Shown piece after piece: positions 1-7,069 of a DNA stretch of 14,165 nucleotides. Both the position numbers and the translations under genes were made by a program. Under the pieces are notes generated by a model that worked only from the letters and a program-made list of their open reading frames with translations, ran no database searches and was not told the DNA's origin. Where the stretch lies: the NCBI GenBank assembly GCA_018661145.1, contig JABJIU010000041.1, positions 1 to 14,165 on the forward strand. The letters run 5' to 3'. Numbering within the stretch: the stretch's first letter is position 1; each line of letters starts with the position of its first letter. The DNA is from Pseudomonadota bacterium (GTDB lineage Bacteria; Pseudomonadota; Gammaproteobacteria; Arenicellales; UBA868).

Positions 1-16
1 GCCTGCCCGCTGGCCG

Positions 17-53
17 TTGCCGAGGGCAATTCCGTCGTTCGGTTCACCGACGG
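17..53. repeat. Two adjacent inverted repeats at the end of the hfl cluster
   Basis: Two short perfect inverted repeats sit side by side: TTGCC-GAG-GGCAA at 17-29, and CCGTCG/CGACGG at 32-37 and 48-53 with a 10-base loop. The second spans the stop codon of the DUF2065 gene. In transcripts of the minus strand both could fold, but neither is followed by a run of U, so this is not a standard intrinsic terminator. It may be chance, an RNA end-stabilising structure, or part of a factor-dependent end. Bases 1-43 show no recognisable start of the next gene. Confidence 0.25.
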
Positions 54-235
54 ACCAGATACAGAAGTGCTAACCCGACGATCATCAAAATCAGCCCACC
101 CACTCTAAGTTGCCGTGGGCTGATACTTCCTAACGCCTCCACCAGCCGACGATAGCGCCCGGGGGAGGCAAACGGGATCAAGCCTTCAATTACGAGGACC
201 AACGCGATTGCGACAAAAAGATCCTGCCACTCCAC
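44..235 (-). CDS. yjeT: DUF2065 family small membrane protein (YjeT-like)
   Basis: This 63-residue protein has two predicted membrane helices, at about residues 5-23 (LFVAIALVLVIEGLIPFA) and 44-61 (VGGLILMIVGLALLYLV), joined by a short basic loop (PGRYRRLVEAL). That is the size and layout of the DUF2065 family, whose E. coli member YjeT is also encoded just after hflC. The molecular function is unknown. The position invites the inference that it works with or near the HflKC-FtsH membrane complex, but nothing in the sequence proves this. The start is GTG (233-235), 9 bases after the hflC stop. The nearest ribosome-binding-like sequence, GGAG, lies about 12 bases upstream at the hflC end, so translation is probably coupled to hflC. 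Confidence 0.85.
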   Translation of the reverse strand: MEWQDLFVAIALVLVIEGLIPFASPGRYRRLVEALGSISPRQLRVGGLILMIVGLALLYLVRR

Positions 236-244
236 TAAACGTCG

Positions 245-1132
245 CTACTCCGCGGTCTCCATCGGCGCAGGTGATGCCTGATTAAAATAACGGAAGAACT
301 CCGAATCTGGCTCAATTACAAGAAGGTTATCCGGCGTAGCGAAAGTATTCCGATAAGCATTAAGACTGCGATACATTCGATAAAATTCGCGATCCCGAGT
401 AAATGCATCCGCGTATATCGCTGTTGCTTCAGCGTCTCCCTGGCCCTTGACCTCCTGCGCAGCCTGCTTCGCTTCCGCAAGTATGATAGCGCGATCACGA
501 TCGGCATCTGCCCGGATGCGCTCTGCGGCTTCCGCGCCCCGCGCCCGGAGATCCTTAGCCACACGGGAGCGCTCCGCCTCCATCCTCTGGTAAACACGCT
601 CACTGATATCAGGATCGAGGTCCACCCGTTTGAGGCGAACATCCAGCACTTCAATACCCAGAGAAGCCGTTTCTTCATTGGTTAGCTCGCGGACTACATC
701 CATAATCTCGACACGATCACCCGAGATGACCTGCTGTACCGAACGATTACCGAACTCGCTTCGAAGTGCGTCGTTCACCCGCTGCGCCAACCGGTTTCGG
801 GCATTGCTTGCAAGTCCCCCTAACCGGGTGTAATAGTTGGCCGCGTCCGTGATTCGCCACTTCACAAAGGAATCTACTACCAGGTTTTTCTTCGCCTGAG
901 TGAGATAAAGTTCTGGGTCTGAGTCCATTGTCTGCACTCGTGCATCAAAGTACTTGACGTTGTTGATGAGGGGCGCCTTAAAGTGAAAACCTGGTTCGTC
1001 ATTGGACCGAACGATTTCTCCAAACTGGAAGACGATCGCCTTCTCGCGTTCATCTACGTAATACACAGTCGAGGAACCTACTGCGACTACGATCACCGCC
1101 AGGATGATCCAAATCATGCTCTTGCCGCTCAT
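245..1132 (-). CDS. hflC: HflC, SPFH-domain modulator of FtsH protease
   Basis: The 295-residue protein has one N-terminal membrane anchor (about residues 5-24, MIWIILAVIVVAVGSSTVYY), then a band-7/SPFH domain beginning VDEREKAIVFQFGEIV, and a long charged alpha-helical stretch rich in Ala, Glu and Arg (about 190-245, AEAKQAAQEVKGQGDAEA), typical of prohibitin/stomatin-like coiled coils. In E. coli HflC pairs with HflK in a large inner-membrane assembly that surrounds FtsH and tunes its proteolysis, with the SPFH domains in the periplasm. The ATG start overlaps the hflK stop (ATGA, 1129-1132), indicating translational coupling and roughly equal production of the two subunits, as expected for a hetero-oligomer. 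Length is a little under the E. coli protein, without visible damage. Confidence 0.96.
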   Translation of the reverse strand: MSGKSMIWIILAVIVVAVGSSTVYYVDEREKAIVFQFGEIVRSNDEPGFHFKAPLINNVKYFDARVQTMDSDPELYLTQAKKNLVVDSFVKWRITDAANYYTRLGGLASNARNRLAQRVNDALRSEFGNRSVQQVISGDRVEIMDVVRELTNEETASLGIEVLDVRLKRVDLDPDISERVYQRMEAERSRVAKDLRARGAEAAERIRADADRDRAIILAEAKQAAQEVKGQGDAEATAIYADAFTRDREFYRMYRSLNAYRNTFATPDNLLVIEPDSEFFRYFNQASPAPMETAE

Positions 1133-2346
1133 TGTGTCAAGCTCCTAAGGCGGCTGGAACGCTCCTGCCGTGAGTTACTGTCTGCGCTGCTGAAAACGCT
1201 GTCGGTAAAACCGCTGCTCGTCGACCCGGGATCCGACTGGCTGGCCGAACCGCTGCTCCGTTGCCGAATCAACTGATCCAGAGGCAGGTACATGACGTTG
1301 TTCGAACCACTGCCCTGATCAATGACGAGTTTGGTTGAGTTTGCATACACCTCTTCAAGCGCATCAATATAGAGTCGATCGCGTGTGACCCCTGGCGCCT
1401 TGACGTATTCATCAAGTACCTGGATGAACCGGGACGCTTCCCCGCGTGCCGCGGCGACCACGGTTGCTTGATAGGCCACAGCCTCCTGCGTCAATCTCGC
1501 AGCGGCCCCGCGCGCCCTCGGAATAATATCGTTTTGGTAAGCTTGTGCTTCGTTCTTCAACCGCTCCTCGTCCTCACGCGCTTTCACCGCATCGTCGAAA
1601 GCCGCTTTCACTTCTGCGGGGGGTTGGGCATTCTGCATCTCAACCGCTTTGATATTGATTCCCGTGTCATAACGATCAAGGATTTGCTGAAGCAGTATTT
1701 TTGTTTCCTGTGCAATCTCGGCGCGACCCCCGGTAATCGCGAAGTCCATCGTATTCCTGCCTACGATCTCCCTAACTGCGCTCTCCGTCGCCCCCCGGAC
1801 CACCAGATCCTGGGCCTCTGCGACATTGAATAGCAGGTCCCTGGGGTCTTTGATATCGTACTGAACGGCGAAATGGATATCGATAATATTTTCATCGGCG
1901 GTGAGCATCAGTGCCTCGCGTGGAACCCCGGCGATTTGACTGGAACGGGTATTTGTCCGGTACCCGACCTCGACGGTCCGAATCTGCTGAACATTTACGA
2001 TCTCAACAGACTCCATCGGGTAGGGCAGATGCCACCTCAAGCCAGCATCCTTAATAGTCTTGTAGGCCCCAAACCTCATCTCTACCGCCTGTTGGCCCTG
2101 TTCGACTACGTAGAAACCCGTCGCGAACCACAAACCAATCAGAATAATCGCAATCGGGCCGATGGCCTTTGACTTGAACGAGGGCAATTTCCCTCCCCCA
2201 TTGCGGCCAGAGCCTCCTCCTCCAAAAAGACCACCAAACTTCTTTTGAAGATCTCGGATGACTTCGTCGAGATCGGGCGGCCCGTTCTGACCGTTACCCT
2301 GACCCCAAGGGTCTCGGTTATTGGACCCCGGTTGATTCCACGGCAT
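1129..2346 (-). CDS. hflK: HflK, SPFH-domain modulator of FtsH protease
   Basis: This is the larger partner of HflC, 405 residues. It begins MPWNQPG, as HflK proteins commonly do, followed by a flexible Gly/Asn-rich cytoplasmic segment (including FGGLFGGGGSG, about 37-47). A single membrane helix lies at about 61-80 (AIGPIAIILIGLWFATGFYV), then an SPFH domain starting VVEQGQQAVEMRFGAY, and an Ala/Glu/Arg-rich helical region near 265-325. The last 40 residues are Ser-rich and low in complexity. Known role: assembles with HflC around FtsH in the inner membrane and restrains it. The ATG start has a GAGG ribosome-binding sequence about 10 bases upstream. The 79-base gap to hflX holds a possible internal promoter and a hairpin with a T-run, described separately, so hflKC may be expressed partly independently of hflX. 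Confidence 0.96.
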   Translation of the reverse strand: MPWNQPGSNNRDPWGQGNGQNGPPDLDEVIRDLQKKFGGLFGGGGSGRNGGGKLPSFKSKAIGPIAIILIGLWFATGFYVVEQGQQAVEMRFGAYKTIKDAGLRWHLPYPMESVEIVNVQQIRTVEVGYRTNTRSSQIAGVPREALMLTADENIIDIHFAVQYDIKDPRDLLFNVAEAQDLVVRGATESAVREIVGRNTMDFAITGGRAEIAQETKILLQQILDRYDTGINIKAVEMQNAQPPAEVKAAFDDAVKAREDEERLKNEAQAYQNDIIPRARGAAARLTQEAVAYQATVVAAARGEASRFIQVLDEYVKAPGVTRDRLYIDALEEVYANSTKLVIDQGSGSNNVMYLPLDQLIRQRSSGSASQSDPGSTSSGFTDSVFSSADSNSRQERSSRLRSLTQ

Positions 2347-2367
2347 GCTTTAGTTACCTCTCGAGTG

Positions 2368-2388
2368 AAAAATCGTCGAAAACGACAA
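2368..2388 (-). terminator. Small hairpin plus T-run between hflX and hflK (candidate attenuator)
   Basis: On the minus strand, TTGTCG-TTTT-CGACGA (2388-2373) can form a six-pair stem, one pair being G-U, closed by a four-base loop and followed directly by TTTTT (2372-2368). This has the shape of a weak intrinsic terminator. The stem is short, so at most partial termination is expected. It lies inside the operon, 22 to 42 bases before the hflK start, where it could lower hflKC transcription relative to hflX or act as an RNA processing or stability element. Confidence 0.35.
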
Positions 2389-2419
2389 AATGGTTCCGCC
2401 AGGAAAAATTAGCGGGCAG

Positions 2420-2428
2420 ATTTTATCA
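2420..2428 (-). promoter_or_regulatory. Candidate extended -10 promoter for hflKC
   Basis: Across the hflX stop codon the minus strand reads TGATAAAAT, which fits an extended -10 element (TGn followed by TAAAAT, 5 of 6 to consensus). I see no good -35 hexamer at 17-18 bases. If used, transcription would start near 2413 and give a leader of about 67 bases that contains the 2368-2388 hairpin. Based on consensus match only. Confidence 0.3.
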
Positions 2429-3793
2429 CGAGCAGGCCTTTGCTCCAGATGAACCTTTCTTCACAAACGTAACCGGGTCTGGCACGACCTGCGCCCGCTC
2501 AACCCAGTAACTTGAATCAAAATCCGGTTCATTCTCGATGCGGCCGATAGTCGGCGCATCCACGTTGACCGTGATCAGTACTTCCCCTCTCTCGGTAACG
2601 CTCTCTTCATTGACCGTTGCCAGTGCATAGATCCGGGCTCGGAGACGGCCGTGACTCGCCGGAAAACGAAGGACACAAGGCCGTCTCGCACTCGACAAGC
2701 TTCGCGCCAGTTGTGTTTTAACCACTTCGATACCATCACCCGTTCTGGCTGAGGTCCGAATCGCCGGCCCTGGGTGCCACTGCCCCTTAAACAATCCCGC
2801 GTCTCTGCCGCTCGCATCACACTTATTCCGAATGACCAAAGACGGAATGTGTGTAGCGCCGATCTCCTCCAGGACCTTTTCTACCTCGGCTTCCTGCTCC
2901 CGTACATCCGGGTGGGAGTCATCTGCGACCCGTAGCAGGAAATCTGCCGAACTGACCTCTTCCAGGGTAGAGAGAAACGCTTGCACGAGGGCGTGAGGCA
3001 AGCCTTGAATGAATCCGACGGTGTCAGACAGGATGACTGGCCCGAATCCGGGAAGTTCTAACCGGCGCATGGTCGGGTCAAGAGTCGCGAAAAGCTGGTC
3101 AGCGCAATAGATTTGCGCATCAACGAGCTTATTGAATAAAGACGATTTTCCGGTGTTCGTGTAGCCAATAATCGCCACTGTCGGCACTCGCTCGCGTTTC
3201 CGACGATGACGACGCAGGCTGCGCTGGAGACCTACCTTGGAAAGCCGGGTCTGTAGGTGACGGATCCGCAGACCGATCAGACGCCGATCCGTCTCAAGTT
3301 GTGTCTCGCCTGGGCCACGCAAACCGATACCGCCACGTTGGCGTTCGAGATGGGTCCATCCTCTGACGAGGCGTGTCGACAGGTGGCGAAGTTGAGCCAA
3401 TTCGACCTGCAACTTACCTTCATGGGTCTGTGCTCTTAAAGCAAAAATGTCCAGGATCAGTCGGGTACGGTCAATGACTCGACACTTTGTGAGTTGTTCG
3501 AGATTGCGTTCCTGAACCGGAGAGATCGCCTGATCGATAATCACGAGATCCGCACAATGCGCCGCTACCCATTCGGCGATCTTTTGTGCTTTCCCTCGGC
3601 CCACAAAAGTGCCTGCGTCTGGTACCCGCCGTGTAGCGCCGATACACCCAACGACCATCGCGCCGGCAGACTTAGCGAGACCGCTGAGTTCCTCAAAGTC
3701 TGATTCCAACACCCGCCCACTTCGACCTTGATGCACAAGGACGACGCGCTCTGGCTGGTCCAGCCAGGACTGTGGATCGCTGGAGCTCGTCAA
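2426..3793 (-). CDS. hflX: HflX ribosome-associated GTPase
   Basis: This is a 455-residue HflX-family GTPase. The N-terminal HflX domain (about 17-200) includes the conserved stretch SPVQERNLEQL and the glycine-rich GGIGLRGPGETQLETDRR around 154-171, followed by a basic helical linker (RSLRRHRRKRERV). The G domain shows G1 GYTNTGKSS (210-218), G3 DTVGF (257-261), G4 NKCD (323-326) and G5 SARTGDG (348-354). Known role: binds the 50S E site and splits stalled or hibernating 70S ribosomes, notably under heat stress. The start appears to be TTG at 3791-3793. It has no clear ribosome-binding site, but the conserved VVLVH segment begins only about 16 residues later, and no ATG or GTG is available upstream in frame before hfq. 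It lies 50 bases after hfq, as in E. coli. Function is sure; the exact start is not. Confidence 0.95.
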   Translation of the reverse strand: MTSSSDPQSWLDQPERVVLVHQGRSGRVLESDFEELSGLAKSAGAMVVGCIGATRRVPDAGTFVGRGKAQKIAEWVAAHCADLVIIDQAISPVQERNLEQLTKCRVIDRTRLILDIFALRAQTHEGKLQVELAQLRHLSTRLVRGWTHLERQRGGIGLRGPGETQLETDRRLIGLRIRHLQTRLSKVGLQRSLRRHRRKRERVPTVAIIGYTNTGKSSLFNKLVDAQIYCADQLFATLDPTMRRLELPGFGPVILSDTVGFIQGLPHALVQAFLSTLEEVSSADFLLRVADDSHPDVREQEAEVEKVLEEIGATHIPSLVIRNKCDASGRDAGLFKGQWHPGPAIRTSARTGDGIEVVKTQLARSLSSARRPCVLRFPASHGRLRARIYALATVNEESVTERGEVLITVNVDAPTIGRIENEPDFDSSYWVERAQVVPDPVTFVKKGSSGAKACS

Positions 3794-3843
3794 AAAGGAA
3801 AGGGCCCGCCGGTGGGGAGGGCTTGCTCGGTCAGGCGCAAAAG

Positions 3844-4116
3844 CTACTCTTCCGAAGGATCCGGAAGGTCCTCCTGGTCAACATCGTCGGTCCCAAAAGG
3901 GATCCGTACCGCTCGCGACGGGACGATTGTCGAGATAGCATGCTTATAGATCAACTGGCTGACGCTATTCCTGAGTAAAACCACGAATGGGTCAAATGAC
4001 TCTACCTGGCCTTGCAACTTGATCCCGTTGACAAGATAGATAGATACAGGAATCCGATCCTTACGGAGAATATTGAGGAAAGGGTCCTGAAGGGCTGCCC
4101 CTCTTTGCTGGTTCAT
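3844..4116 (-). CDS. hfq: Hfq RNA chaperone
   Basis: This is a 90-residue Sm-like protein forming hexamers that match small RNAs to mRNAs. The Sm1 and Sm2 motifs are intact: LQDPFLN (Q10), VSIYLVNGIKLQGQVESF (Y27, F41) and IYKHAIS (Y57, K58, H59), the residues that in E. coli bind U-rich ends (proximal face) and A-rich RNA (distal face). The arginine rim reads RKDR instead of the E. coli RRER, a conservative change, and FDPF replaces FDQF. After VPSR the C-terminal tail is short (about 20 residues) and strongly acidic (DDVDQEDLPDPSEE); acidic tips of Hfq are proposed to displace RNA. Two in-frame ATGs exist. I chose the second because the AGGAG at 4124-4128 lies 7 bases from it but only 1 base from the first (4120-4122), which would add MY. 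Confidence 0.97.
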   Translation of the reverse strand: MNQQRGAALQDPFLNILRKDRIPVSIYLVNGIKLQGQVESFDPFVVLLRNSVSQLIYKHAISTIVPSRAVRIPFGTDDVDQEDLPDPSEE

Positions 4117-4123
4117 ATACATG

Positions 4124-4128
4124 CTCCT
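4124..4128 (-). promoter_or_regulatory. Ribosome-binding site deciding the hfq start
   Basis: AGGAG on the minus strand stands 7 bases before ATG 4114-4116 and only 1 base before ATG 4120-4122. The spacing favours the downstream ATG. Confidence 0.7.
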
Positions 4129-4181
4129 GTCCGAAAATGGTGCGGACGCGAGCGTGGATTCGGTTCAGCAAACACACCGCT

Positions 4182-4200
4182 CCGGTTTGTTTACAACCGG
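4182..4200. repeat. Inverted repeat in the hfq leader
   Basis: CCGGTT (4182-4187) and AACCGG (4195-4200) form a perfect six-pair stem with a seven-base loop. On the minus strand an extra G-C pair next to a bulged A would shrink the loop to TAAA. No T-run follows on either strand, so it is a possible leader structure or protein site rather than a terminator. Confidence 0.35.
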
Positions 4201-4329
4201 GAGCGAGTTAACGGTGCCGTTTGCGCAATCTACGCGGCGCCCTTGCACAATATTGAAGTAAATTATTGTCGTCGTGACTTATTTTTTAACTATTCGCTTA
4301 TTTTCCCTTTGAATGTAAAGGTCGCGGGT

Positions 4330-5340
4330 TCATATTTCAACCCTGTCACCCGTCAGCGAGCTACCTGTGCCGGCTAGGTATTTCCGAACCCCCTCAAAAA
4401 GGCCGGGGCCAAGCGCGTCAAACCACGTCCAACCCGGCTCGTTGCGCATCCAGGTAAGCTGTCGCTTCGCCAGACGGCGTGTTGCGGTCCGGACATCCTC
4501 TACCAGCGCCGCGTGGTCTATCTCTTGCTCCAGATACGACCAGACCTGCTGATAACCGATGCTGCGCATTGCGGGCAGGTTGCGCGCACCGGGGAACTGC
4601 TCGCGAAGCCTGGCCACTTCGTTTACAAATCCCAACTCAAGCATATGATCTACACGCTCGGCAATCTTTCGATGCAGAACAGCCCGGTCCGACAGAAAAA
4701 GGCACAACTTCAACACGGGTGTGTCACTTCCTAGGAGACCTGTCCCTGTGGGCTTTCTCTTAACGGGCTCGCCGGACAGCAGATTGATTTCCAGCGCCCG
4801 CAGTATCCGTTGACGGTCGCCGGGCGAAATGCGTTTCGAGGCAGATGGATCCAGCTTCAGTAACTTGTCGTACATGGCGGCCCACCCTGTTCTTTCCGCC
4901 TCTTCTTCCAAAGCAGTCCGCAATGACGCATCCGCCGGAGGCAGATCCGGCAAACCGTTCAACAAGGCAGAAAAATAGAACAACGTCCCGCCAACCAGCA
5001 GAGGAATACGCTGGCATTTGATGCTTTTCTGAATGAGACTCTCTGCATCGCGGCAAAAATCAGCCGCCGAGTACGGTGTGTCAATATCTCGGATATCGAT
5101 CAACCCATGAGGAGTCCGCTTCAAGACCGCAGCTTCCGGCTTGGCGGTGCCGATATCCATCCCACGATAGACCTGGCCGGAGTCCACACTGATCAGATCA
5201 ATCGGCAAATAGGTTGCCAACTTCATCGCAAGATCAGTCTTGCCACTTGCGGTCGCTCCAGTAAGGCAGATTACAGGCAGCTTAGAGGTCGTCCCAGGGG
5301 CGCTCGTACCCGGGGAATTGCAAAACTGTTGGTCCGTCAC
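4330..5340 (-). CDS. miaA: tRNA dimethylallyltransferase MiaA
   Basis: This 336-residue enzyme transfers dimethylallyl from DMAPP to N6 of A37 in tRNAs reading UNN codons, the first step toward ms2i6A. Visible motifs are the P-loop GATASGKT (28-35), DSGQVYRGMDIGTAKP (53-68) that contacts the target and substrate, GGTLFYFSALLNGLP (117-131), and the C-terminal SIGYQQVW and RRLAKRQLTWMRNEPGW segments. It is slightly longer than E. coli MiaA, with about 20 extra N-terminal residues before the core and a divergent tail. The start is GTG at 5338-5340, whose GTGA overlaps the amiB stop; AAGG lies about 10 bases upstream. No mutL separates it from amiB, unlike E. coli and Pseudomonas. Tight coupling to amiB is therefore likely. 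Confidence 0.96.
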   Translation of the reverse strand: MTDQQFCNSPGTSAPGTTSKLPVICLTGATASGKTDLAMKLATYLPIDLISVDSGQVYRGMDIGTAKPEAAVLKRTPHGLIDIRDIDTPYSAADFCRDAESLIQKSIKCQRIPLLVGGTLFYFSALLNGLPDLPPADASLRTALEEEAERTGWAAMYDKLLKLDPSASKRISPGDRQRILRALEINLLSGEPVKRKPTGTGLLGSDTPVLKLCLFLSDRAVLHRKIAERVDHMLELGFVNEVARLREQFPGARNLPAMRSIGYQQVWSYLEQEIDHAALVEDVRTATRRLAKRQLTWMRNEPGWTWFDALGPGLFEGVRKYLAGTGSSLTGDRVEI

Positions 5341-6668
5341 GGATCAGGGACCTTCAACCTTTGCCCAAGTTGCAGCGAAGCGGACCCCGATGGATTCGCG
5401 ACTTGTAGATCCGATACCGTCAACCCGAGACGTGCCGCAATCAACGGGAGAGAATCTCCCGGGGCCACAACATAGACGTTAGGCTCTGCGGTCCGCCGGG
5501 GGCAACGCTGATCCGCATCACAATAGGCAGACAGGGCTCGGAAAATAGCTCCTGCGATTCGTTCCTGAACCAGGACCTGCTTTAGGGCCTGCTCCTCATC
5601 TGGATTGGTCATGAACCCTGTCTCGATGAGCGCCGCGGGAATATCGATCGACTTCAGGACCGCGAATCCCGCCCGCTCGACATTGGCGCTGTGCAACGGC
5701 CCCACTCTTCCCAATGATTTCAACAACTCGATTCCTAGACTCCGGCTTTCCCTAATTTTCCAGTCAAGCCCCATATCCAAAAGCGTTCTCTGCAGAATGG
5801 GGTCCTGCTCTCCAATATCTACACCACCCGCAAGATCCGAAGCATTCTCCCGCTGGGCCAGCCATTTACCCTTCTCACTGCTGGCGCCATCCGTGGAAAG
5901 AATAAAAACAGAGGCGCCCCGCGCGCTACGACGGTTGGCGGCATCGGCATGAATCGAAAGGAACACATCCGCACTTGCGTTCATTGCGAACGCGACACGC
6001 TTTCGTAAACTTACGTAATAGTCATCGGTTCGTGTTAGCACAGCACGCATTCGACTGTCCCAGTTTATTATTCGTTTCAACCGACTCGCAATCGCGAGGG
6101 CCACGTCTTTCTCATGAGACCCCTCCGCCCCGATAGCGCCGGGATCTTCACCCCCGTGCCCCGGATCAATGACAACCAGATAATCCTCTTCACGAGTGTT
6201 GGATGGATCGGCAAGTGACACGCCGTCCTGGGGGTCCAGGCTGAGGTCGACGACCAGACGATGAGGATACGAACCGCTTGGAGTGAGCAGAAAAGCTCGA
6301 TAAAGCCACGGCGCGCGTAGGTCCAATACAACGCGCAGGGTCTTCGGGAGGGGTGTCCCGCTACGGACGCCCATGACCGGGCCATCCCCTTTTGCCAGCA
6401 ACGAAACCCCTTCGGCCAACTCCGAATCGGATAAATCGATGACGATCCTCTCGGGATTCCGGAGGCGGAAAACCTTGTATCGGACTGGGTCGCTCAGTTC
6501 CAGAACCAGACGAGTTCGCTCAGGGCCATGCCAGAAACGACTCCCGATCACTTCCGTCCCTGCAGACGTGAACCCGGGCCACAACACCAACCCTGTACAC
6601 CCCAAGACCCGGAAGAGAGCCCTGAACCAGCCTGATCGACCCCGCACGCTCAGCGTCGCGTTATACAC
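5337..6668 (-). CDS. amiB: N-acetylmuramoyl-L-alanine amidase AmiB (AMIN, Amidase_3, LysM)
   Basis: This is a 443-residue periplasmic cell-wall amidase that cuts the lactyl-L-Ala bond of peptidoglycan during daughter-cell separation. In order: a signal peptide with a basic N-region (RGRSGWFRALFR) and hydrophobic core ending near residue 36; an AMIN domain (about 38-145) that targets the septum; an Amidase_3 domain (about 164-380) with zinc ligands H171 (DPGHGGEDPG), E186 (HEKDVAL) and H240 (LSIHADA), and catalytic E349 (LIETGFMTNPDEE); and one C-terminal LysM domain (about 397-441, VYVVAPGDSLPLIAARLGL). The segment near 282-310 corresponds to the autoinhibitory helix displaced by EnvC/NlpD-type activators in this family. 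The architecture and place after tsaE match AmiB. The start is GTG, overlapping tsaE by 19 bases; a slightly different start cannot be excluded. Confidence 0.93.
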   Translation of the reverse strand: MYNATLSVRGRSGWFRALFRVLGCTGLVLWPGFTSAGTEVIGSRFWHGPERTRLVLELSDPVRYKVFRLRNPERIVIDLSDSELAEGVSLLAKGDGPVMGVRSGTPLPKTLRVVLDLRAPWLYRAFLLTPSGSYPHRLVVDLSLDPQDGVSLADPSNTREEDYLVVIDPGHGGEDPGAIGAEGSHEKDVALAIASRLKRIINWDSRMRAVLTRTDDYYVSLRKRVAFAMNASADVFLSIHADAANRRSARGASVFILSTDGASSEKGKWLAQRENASDLAGGVDIGEQDPILQRTLLDMGLDWKIRESRSLGIELLKSLGRVGPLHSANVERAGFAVLKSIDIPAALIETGFMTNPDEEQALKQVLVQERIAGAIFRALSAYCDADQRCPRRTAEPNVYVVAPGDSLPLIAARLGLTVSDLQVANPSGSASLQLGQRLKVPDP

Positions 6669-7069
6669 ACCGTGCGACCCGAATCATGGTACCCCATGGA
6701 GACTTCCCAACTGGGGGACGGCAGCGCGCCGATTCCACGCTCGGGCCACTCAATAAGGAGAATACTGTCGTCCCCACAACGATCACGCAGTGCCAGGCCA
6801 TCGACCTCATCGGGAGTTTGGATTCGGTAAAGATCAAGATGGTGGACGTAGCCTGCTGCCGTAAAGTACTCCTCGACCAGCGTGTAAGTCGGACTGACGA
6901 CCGCAGCTTTACTCCCCAACGCGTTCACGACTCCCTGGACGAAGGTCGTCTTTCCCGCCCCGAGATCGCCCTCCAGGTAGACCACCTCCGGGGGCTGCAG
7001 CGCCCCGGCGAAGGACTCACCCAACGCTCGCATTTCCTCGCCGTCTAGGATCTGGTATTCACCTTCCAC
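6650..7069 (-). CDS. tsaE: TsaE, ATPase of the t6A tRNA modification complex
   Basis: This small P-loop protein of 139 residues works with TsaB, TsaC and TsaD to make N6-threonylcarbamoyladenosine at position 37 of ANN-decoding tRNAs; TsaE is thought to drive turnover of the TsaBD complex. Motifs are Walker A GDLGAGKT (34-41), SPTYTLVEEY (59-68), HHLDLYRI (76-83) and LIEWPERG (105-112), all family hallmarks. Length is somewhat below E. coli TsaE (about 153). The start is GTG at 7067-7069, inside the end of nnr (11-base overlap), with GGAG 7 bases upstream. Its own end overlaps amiB by 19 bases. The chain of overlaps suggests nnr, tsaE, amiB and miaA are translated as a coupled series. Confidence 0.96.
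   Translation of the reverse strand: MEGEYQILDGEEMRALGESFAGALQPPEVVYLEGDLGAGKTTFVQGVVNALGSKAAVVSPTYTLVEEYFTAAGYVHHLDLYRIQTPDEVDGLALRDRCGDDSILLIEWPERGIGALPSPSWEVSMGYHDSGRTVCITRR

Larger units (their letters stand above)
4117..4329 (-). promoter_or_regulatory. miaA-hfq spacer: AT-rich candidate promoter and long hfq leader
   Basis: This 213-base spacer is the longest gene-free stretch in the window. Its miaA-proximal part (about 4251-4320) is clearly AT-rich against GC-rich surroundings, with TTAAAA (4289-4284) and AATAAT (4267-4262) spaced by 16 bases as a candidate sigma-70 promoter (4 of 6 and 5 of 6). That would start transcription near 4255 and leave a leader of roughly 139 bases. The rest holds short inverted repeats (TTGCGCAA at 4221-4228, ACGG/CCGT around 4211-4220, CCGGTT/AACCGG at 4182-4200). 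No intrinsic terminator after miaA is visible, so readthrough from miaA is also likely. In E. coli hfq has promoters upstream and represses its own translation; similar control is an inference here. Confidence 0.4.

Noticed and set aside
6592..6604. Lipoprotein signal (VLGC) in the AmiB N-terminus
   Set aside because: The hydrophobic stretch before this Cys is too short and interrupted by Arg, while the core continues past it, so an ordinary secretion signal fits better.
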